From contig NZ_JADBEK010000001.1 of assembly GCF_014873145.1 (NCBI RefSeq), forward strand, positions 930,001 through 994,000: a stretch of 64,000 nt of DNA, in the 5' to 3' direction. This DNA comes from Nonomuraea angiospora. GTDB taxonomy: Bacteria; Actinomycetota; Actinomycetes; Streptosporangiales; Streptosporangiaceae. The notes beneath the pieces are model-generated. The model did not search any database. It worked only from the letters and a program-made list of their open reading frames with translations, and was not told the DNA's origin. How positions within the stretch are numbered: the first letter of the stretch is position 1; each line of letters starts with the position of its first letter. Both the position numbers and the translations under genes were made by a program. This document shows, piece after piece, positions 60,818 to 64,000 of the stretch.

Positions 60818-61628
60818 GTGCCCTCCTCAGGAACTCGATCGATCGGCGGGCGACCTGCGGGGCCGCGTGCCCGTGCCGGGCCAGCTCCACGGCCACCAGA
60901 CCGGAGTAGCCGCGCAGCTCGGCGAGCACCGGCACGAAGTCGATCTCACCCTCGCCGAACTCCAGGTGCTCGTGGACTCCCCGGCGCATGTCCTCGATCT
61001 GGACGTGCACGGTGTACGGCAGCGCCCGCCGGACGCAGGCGGTCAGATCGTCCCGCTCCACGCAGTGGCAGTGCCCGATGTCGAGGGTGAGACCGAACCG
61101 GGGATGGTCGCCGAGCATCCGGCGCAGCCGCTCGAAGCCGTCCAGGTCGGCGACGAGCATCTCGGGTTCGGGTTCGAATCCCAATGTGACACCCACCTGG
61201 TCGGCCTCGTCGAGCAGCCGTGCGCACTGGCGGGCCAGCCGCGTGTACGCCTCCGCCTCCGGCATGCCGTCAGGTTTGACCCCGCTCCACAGATGCACCA
61301 CGGGAGCGCCCAGATCGGCGGCGACCCGCATCGCGGTGGTCAGGAACTCCACTCTGCGCTCGGCGTCGTCGCTGATGAGGGTCGGATGGTGTTTGCGCAG
61401 GGGATCGAGGGTGTAGCGTCCGCCCGTCTCGACCACGGCATCGAGGCGGAGGCGTTCGAGGAGCCCGGCGATTCGCGACACCTCCGCGGCCAGGCCGGGG
61501 GAGTGGGGGTCGAGATGGCCGACGTCGAGCGTGATCGCCGCACCGGTATACCCCAGATCGGCCAGGATCGCGAGCGCCTCGGGAAGCCGGTGGTCGGCGA
61601 AGCCGTTGGTGCAGTAGGCCCACTTCAT
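60771..61628 (-). CDS. Sugar phosphate isomerase/epimerase-like TIM-barrel protein of the ebo-type cluster
   Basis: A 285-aa AP-endonuclease-2-like barrel: MKWAYCTNGFADHRLPEAL, VVHLWSGVKPDG, LGFEPEPEMLVADLDG, GLTLDIGHCHCVERDD, VHVQIEDMRRGVHEHLEFGEGEIDF, which hold the expected metal ligands. The opening resembles that of EboE (AYCTN), so it is a distant relative and might partly replace the truncated EboE. ATG 61628 overlaps the UbiA stop by 4 bp (ATGA). Confidence 0.85.
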   Translation of the reverse strand: MKWAYCTNGFADHRLPEALAILADLGYTGAAITLDVGHLDPHSPGLAAEVSRIAGLLERLRLDAVVETGGRYTLDPLRKHHPTLISDDAERRVEFLTTAMRVAADLGAPVVHLWSGVKPDGMPEAEAYTRLARQCARLLDEADQVGVTLGFEPEPEMLVADLDGFERLRRMLGDHPRFGLTLDIGHCHCVERDDLTACVRRALPYTVHVQIEDMRRGVHEHLEFGEGEIDFVPVLAELRGYSGLVAVELARHGHAAPQVARRSIEFLRRAHEGRVADAGRSAGRG

Positions 61629-62470
61629 GACGTGGCCAGCCGGGACGAGAGCCACCTGCCCAGGGGCAGCGAGCACAGCAGCGCGCCCGCCGCCGCGAAC
61701 CGCCCGCCACCGGCGAGCGCCGCCGCCTGGAGCGGGATCAGGGCGAGGATGCTGAGGCGGACGGCGTTCCGCACGTTCTCGGGATCGGGGTGGGCCCGTA
61801 ACCCGGCCTGGACCGGAAGGGTCGAGGCGAGATAGCCGGCGAGGAGGACACCCGCGCCCGTCCGGGCGGCGGCTCCCCTGCGCAGGCTGGCCGCGGCCGC
61901 CAGACCGGCCGCCGCGGTGGTGGCGGCGAGGGCGCGCTCGGCGGTCCCGGGTGCCGCCCCCGCCACCTCGGCCCGGCCGAGGACGCTGATCCCGTACGTG
62001 TGCGCGCCGACCGCCAGCGCCATCGGCACCGCGGCTCTCCCGCCCGAGCCGGCGCCCAGGATCACGTCCAGGGCGCGGCAGGCGGCCATCGAGGCGGGGC
62101 CCGCCGCCGTCCGTTTGAGGCCCAGGTCGTAGGCCCACACCGCACCGGCCAGCAGGCCGGCGACGGTGAGGCCGCGGCGTCCACCGGCGAGGGCGGCGGT
62201 GGCCAGGCCGGCGCCGGTGAGGGCGGCGGCGACCCCGAGCGCGGCACCGGGGCGGACCCTGCCGGACGGGATCGGGCGTTCAGGACGCTCGACGGCGTCG
62301 GCCTCGCGGTCGGCCCAGTCGTTGAGCGCCATGCCCGACCAGTACATCAGCACCGAGGCCACGGCCAGCCCCGGGTTCGGGCTCCGTCCCGCGGCGACCG
62401 CACCCGCCATGGTGTCGCCGGGCACCGACAGCGCGGCCGGCGCGCGGACCAGCTCCAGCATCGCCCTCAC
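61625..62470 (-). CDS. eboC: UbiA-like prenyltransferase (EboC/SCO3242-type)
   Basis: A 281-aa membrane protein with about eight hydrophobic segments and the Asp-rich prenyl-diphosphate motif NDWADREADAVERP. The second Asp-rich motif of typical UbiA proteins is not obvious. GTG 62470 is preferred to ATG 62461 because GAGGAG lies five bases upstream and it forms a GTGA overlap with the previous stop. It would attach an isoprenoid to a polar acceptor at the membrane. Confidence 0.87.
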   Translation of the reverse strand: MRAMLELVRAPAALSVPGDTMAGAVAAGRSPNPGLAVASVLMYWSGMALNDWADREADAVERPERPIPSGRVRPGAALGVAAALTGAGLATAALAGGRRGLTVAGLLAGAVWAYDLGLKRTAAGPASMAACRALDVILGAGSGGRAAVPMALAVGAHTYGISVLGRAEVAGAAPGTAERALAATTAAAGLAAAASLRRGAAARTGAGVLLAGYLASTLPVQAGLRAHPDPENVRNAVRLSILALIPLQAAALAGGGRFAAAGALLCSLPLGRWLSSRLATS

Positions 62471-63606
62471 GACAGCTCCTCGGCGAAGGCGAGCAGGCGG
62501 GCGTACTGGGCAGCCAGGGCGTGTTCGCCGGCTCCCAAGGGGTTCTTGAAGAAGTAGCCGAGCTCGGGGAGCACCCCGCCCCGTCCCTTCTCGTGCGCCC
62601 GCGCGACCAGCCGGGCCAGGTCCAGGATCAGAGGGGCCGCCAGCGCCGAATCGCAGCCCTGCCAGGTGAACTGCATCGCCATCCGCACGCCGAGGAAGCC
62701 GTCGAAGGTCACGTGGTCCCAGGCGGTCTTCCACTCTCCCAGGTCGGCGACGTAGTCGATGTGGGTCCGCCCCTCGACGGGCTCTCCCACGACCCCGGCG
62801 ACGACCTGGTCCTTGGACAGCTCCTTGCTCGACCTGGCGGCCGGATCGGCGAGCGTCGCCCCGTCCCCTCCGCCGAGCAGGTTGAGCCCCGACCAGGAGC
62901 GCACCCGTAACGCCCGATCGGCGAACATGGGCGCCAGAGCGCTCTTGACCAGGGTCTCGCCGGTCTTCCCATCGCGTCCCGCGTACGGCACGCCCCGCCG
63001 GGCGGCGAGTTCCGCCAGCGCCGGCAGGGTCGGCCCGGTGGAGGGCGTGAACTCCACATAGCCGCACCCGGCCTGGAACGCCGCATAGGCGTACAGCGAA
63101 CTCGGCGGCAGGACGTCGTCCCCCGTCGCGAGCCGCTCCTCCAGATCGGCCAGCCTCTCGAACTCCGGGCGAGAATCCACCGGAGGCTCGGTCGACGACA
63201 CGTTGACGACGACCACCCGGGCCAGCCCATGCCGGGCCCGGAAGCCGGCGATGTCCCCGCTCAGGCGGGCCGCGGCCGCGGCCTGCCCGCCGTCGCCGGG
63301 GACGTGGCCCGGCCGGATCTCGGCGTCGGCGGCGTCCAGGTCCGCGGCGATCAGCCGGGGCAGGTCCGGCGGTACCACCCCCGCCCTGCTCAGCTGCTCG
63401 GCGCGTTTGCGTAAGGAGGTCTCGGTGATGTCATGGCCGCCGAAGGCCAGGCCGGCCAGCGGAACCAGGCTTCCGGGAAAGCCGGGGGACTCGCTCACGC
63501 ATCCTTGCGGGGTCGCGGCCCCCGCCCTGATGGCCGAGGCGCCCACGATGGCGGTGGTCGCCACGGATCCCCGTGCTCCGATGAGCCACACACCGAGCTT
63601 GTCCAT
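62467..63606 (-). CDS. Inositol-3-phosphate synthase-like protein
   Basis: A 379-aa member of the NAD-dependent myo-inositol-1-phosphate synthase family: Rossmann motif GARGSVATTAIVG, VVVVNVSSTEPPVD, GVPYAGRDGKTGETLVKSALAPMF split, GRTHIDYVADLG, FDGFLGVRMAMQFTWQGCDS. First gene of the operon; ATG 63606 follows GGAG. It probably converts a sugar phosphate to a cyclitol that is the acceptor for the UbiA-like enzyme (inference). Confidence 0.9.
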   Translation of the reverse strand: MDKLGVWLIGARGSVATTAIVGASAIRAGAATPQGCVSESPGFPGSLVPLAGLAFGGHDITETSLRKRAEQLSRAGVVPPDLPRLIAADLDAADAEIRPGHVPGDGGQAAAAARLSGDIAGFRARHGLARVVVVNVSSTEPPVDSRPEFERLADLEERLATGDDVLPPSSLYAYAAFQAGCGYVEFTPSTGPTLPALAELAARRGVPYAGRDGKTGETLVKSALAPMFADRALRVRSWSGLNLLGGGDGATLADPAARSSKELSKDQVVAGVVGEPVEGRTHIDYVADLGEWKTAWDHVTFDGFLGVRMAMQFTWQGCDSALAAPLILDLARLVARAHEKGRGGVLPELGYFFKNPLGAGEHALAAQYARLLAFAEELS

Positions 63607-63670
63607 GAAAGCTCCATCGTGTCGGGACTACCCCCGCATGCGGAAGGCATCCGGTATGTAAGTCTCCGCG

Positions 63671-63716
63671 ATGGTAAGAGCTATTTTTGTCGATGGTCAA
63701 CCATAAGCAGGCTTAT
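63671..63716 (-). promoter_or_regulatory. Promoter and operator of the ebo-type operon
   Basis: On the minus strand TTGACC (63700-63695) and TACCAT (63676-63671), 18 bp apart, lie 65-94 bp before the first start. ATAAGCAGGCTTAT (63703-63716), a perfect palindrome, sits three bases upstream of the -35. Confidence 0.7.
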
Positions 63717-63858
63717 CGTCGTCTTTTTATCCGCTGCTTGCGGTCATCACCGCTCGGTCCACCGCCTCGGGCGTCAGCAGGTCCTGGAACGCCCATCCCG
63801 AGCTCCGCCGTCTTTCGCGATCTCCGCGCAATTATGTCGCACCGAGGGCCGCTTTTGC

Positions 63859-63887
63859 TTGACCGTCGACATAAGCCCGCTTAGCAT
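63859..63887 (+). promoter_or_regulatory. Promoter and operator of the right-edge ABC transporter operon
   Basis: TTGACC (63859-63864) and TAGCAT (63882-63887) with 17-bp spacing; ATAAGCCCGCTTAG (63871-63884) lies between and over the -10. The region 63717-63858 holds nothing recognisable. Confidence 0.7.
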
Positions 63888-63895
63888 CCCGCACC

Positions 63896-63967
63896 ATGAG
63901 GGAGATAAGCCCGAAACTTGCCGATGGCCCCAGGCTCACCCTCATGGTGGGAGAAGCGGGGTGCTGA
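63896..63967 (+). CDS. Possible 23-aa leader peptide, perhaps leaderless
   Basis: ATG 63896 lies eight bases after the -10 box, where transcription should start, so it may head a leaderless message. The peptide (MREISPKLADG, ending EAGC) stops at TGA 63965-63967, overlapping the GTG of the ATPase, which suits translational coupling. No homologue is recognised. Confidence 0.35.
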   Translation: MREISPKLADGPRLTLMVGEAGC

Positions 63968-64000
63968 GCATGCGTGGCATCGGCAAGAGCTTCCTGGGCG
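63961..64000 (+). CDS. Sugar ABC transporter ATP-binding protein, 5' end only
   Basis: GTG 63961 follows GGGAG by seven bases. The 13 visible residues (VLSMRGIGKSFLG) match the opening of RbsA-type ATPases such as the 9145 protein (LVMRGIVKQFPG). Cut by the window edge. Confidence 0.6.
   Translation, partial: MLSMRGIGKSFLG

Overview
The window is GC-rich actinomycete DNA: strong third-position G/C bias, GTG/TTG starts, AAGGAG-type ribosome sites, many LacI/ROK/GntR-FCD regulators, and secreted plant-polysaccharide enzymes carrying CBM13 (ricin-type beta-trefoil) modules. The gene types fit a soil Streptosporangiales-like organism (inference; no rRNA is present). No tRNA, rRNA, CRISPR array, transposase or phage gene was seen.

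Layout. 1-5785 (-): the N-terminus of a secreted protein, then a 1763-aa secreted ThuA / sugar-dehydrogenase fusion. 5906-8751: two divergent paralogous ROK regulators. 9145-13973 (+): a ribose-type (CUT2) sugar ABC transporter and a sugar isomerase/epimerase-like protein. 14090-21057 (-): a molybdenum hydroxylase operon (FAD, 2Fe-2S and a molybdopterin subunit split over two genes) with CoxD/CoxE-like MoxR and VWA genes, an amidohydrolase and a YciI protein; a divergent FCD regulator (21148) faces it across a perfect palindrome. 22171-24773: a cytokinin-dehydrogenase-like flavoenzyme and a membrane protein/TetR pair.

25351-57821 is a polysaccharide-utilisation region: CE3-like esterase, GH27, CE1-CBM2, GH39, a xylo-oligosaccharide-type ABC transporter with LacI regulator, GH10 xylanase, GH95, CE1-CBM13, a second CUT1 transporter with an enolase-superfamily sugar-acid dehydratase, GH54 arabinofuranosidase, a beta-helix protein, and a two-gene operon (GSDH-PKD-CBM6-CBM13, then ThuA-DUF1080-CBM13) that repeats as separate genes the domains fused in the 1763-aa protein. 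Seven near-identical ~370-bp CBM13 segments are scattered through it. Secreted enzymes would cut arabinoxylan, galactoside and fucosylated side chains, and the transporters import the products.

57891-63606 (-) is a compact, translationally coupled ebo-type cluster (inositol-phosphate-synthase-like, UbiA-like, isomerase-like, EboA, TatD/EboB, EboE, alkaline-phosphatase-like) in which eboE is cut down to 82 codons. The window ends in a third sugar ABC transporter ATPase. Several palindromic operator families recur at separate loci (ATAAGC-N2-GCTTAT, GAAA-N-TTTC, CGAATCGATTCG, GATGAAACGTTCATC), suggesting that carbohydrate genes, and unexpectedly the ebo cluster, share regulators.
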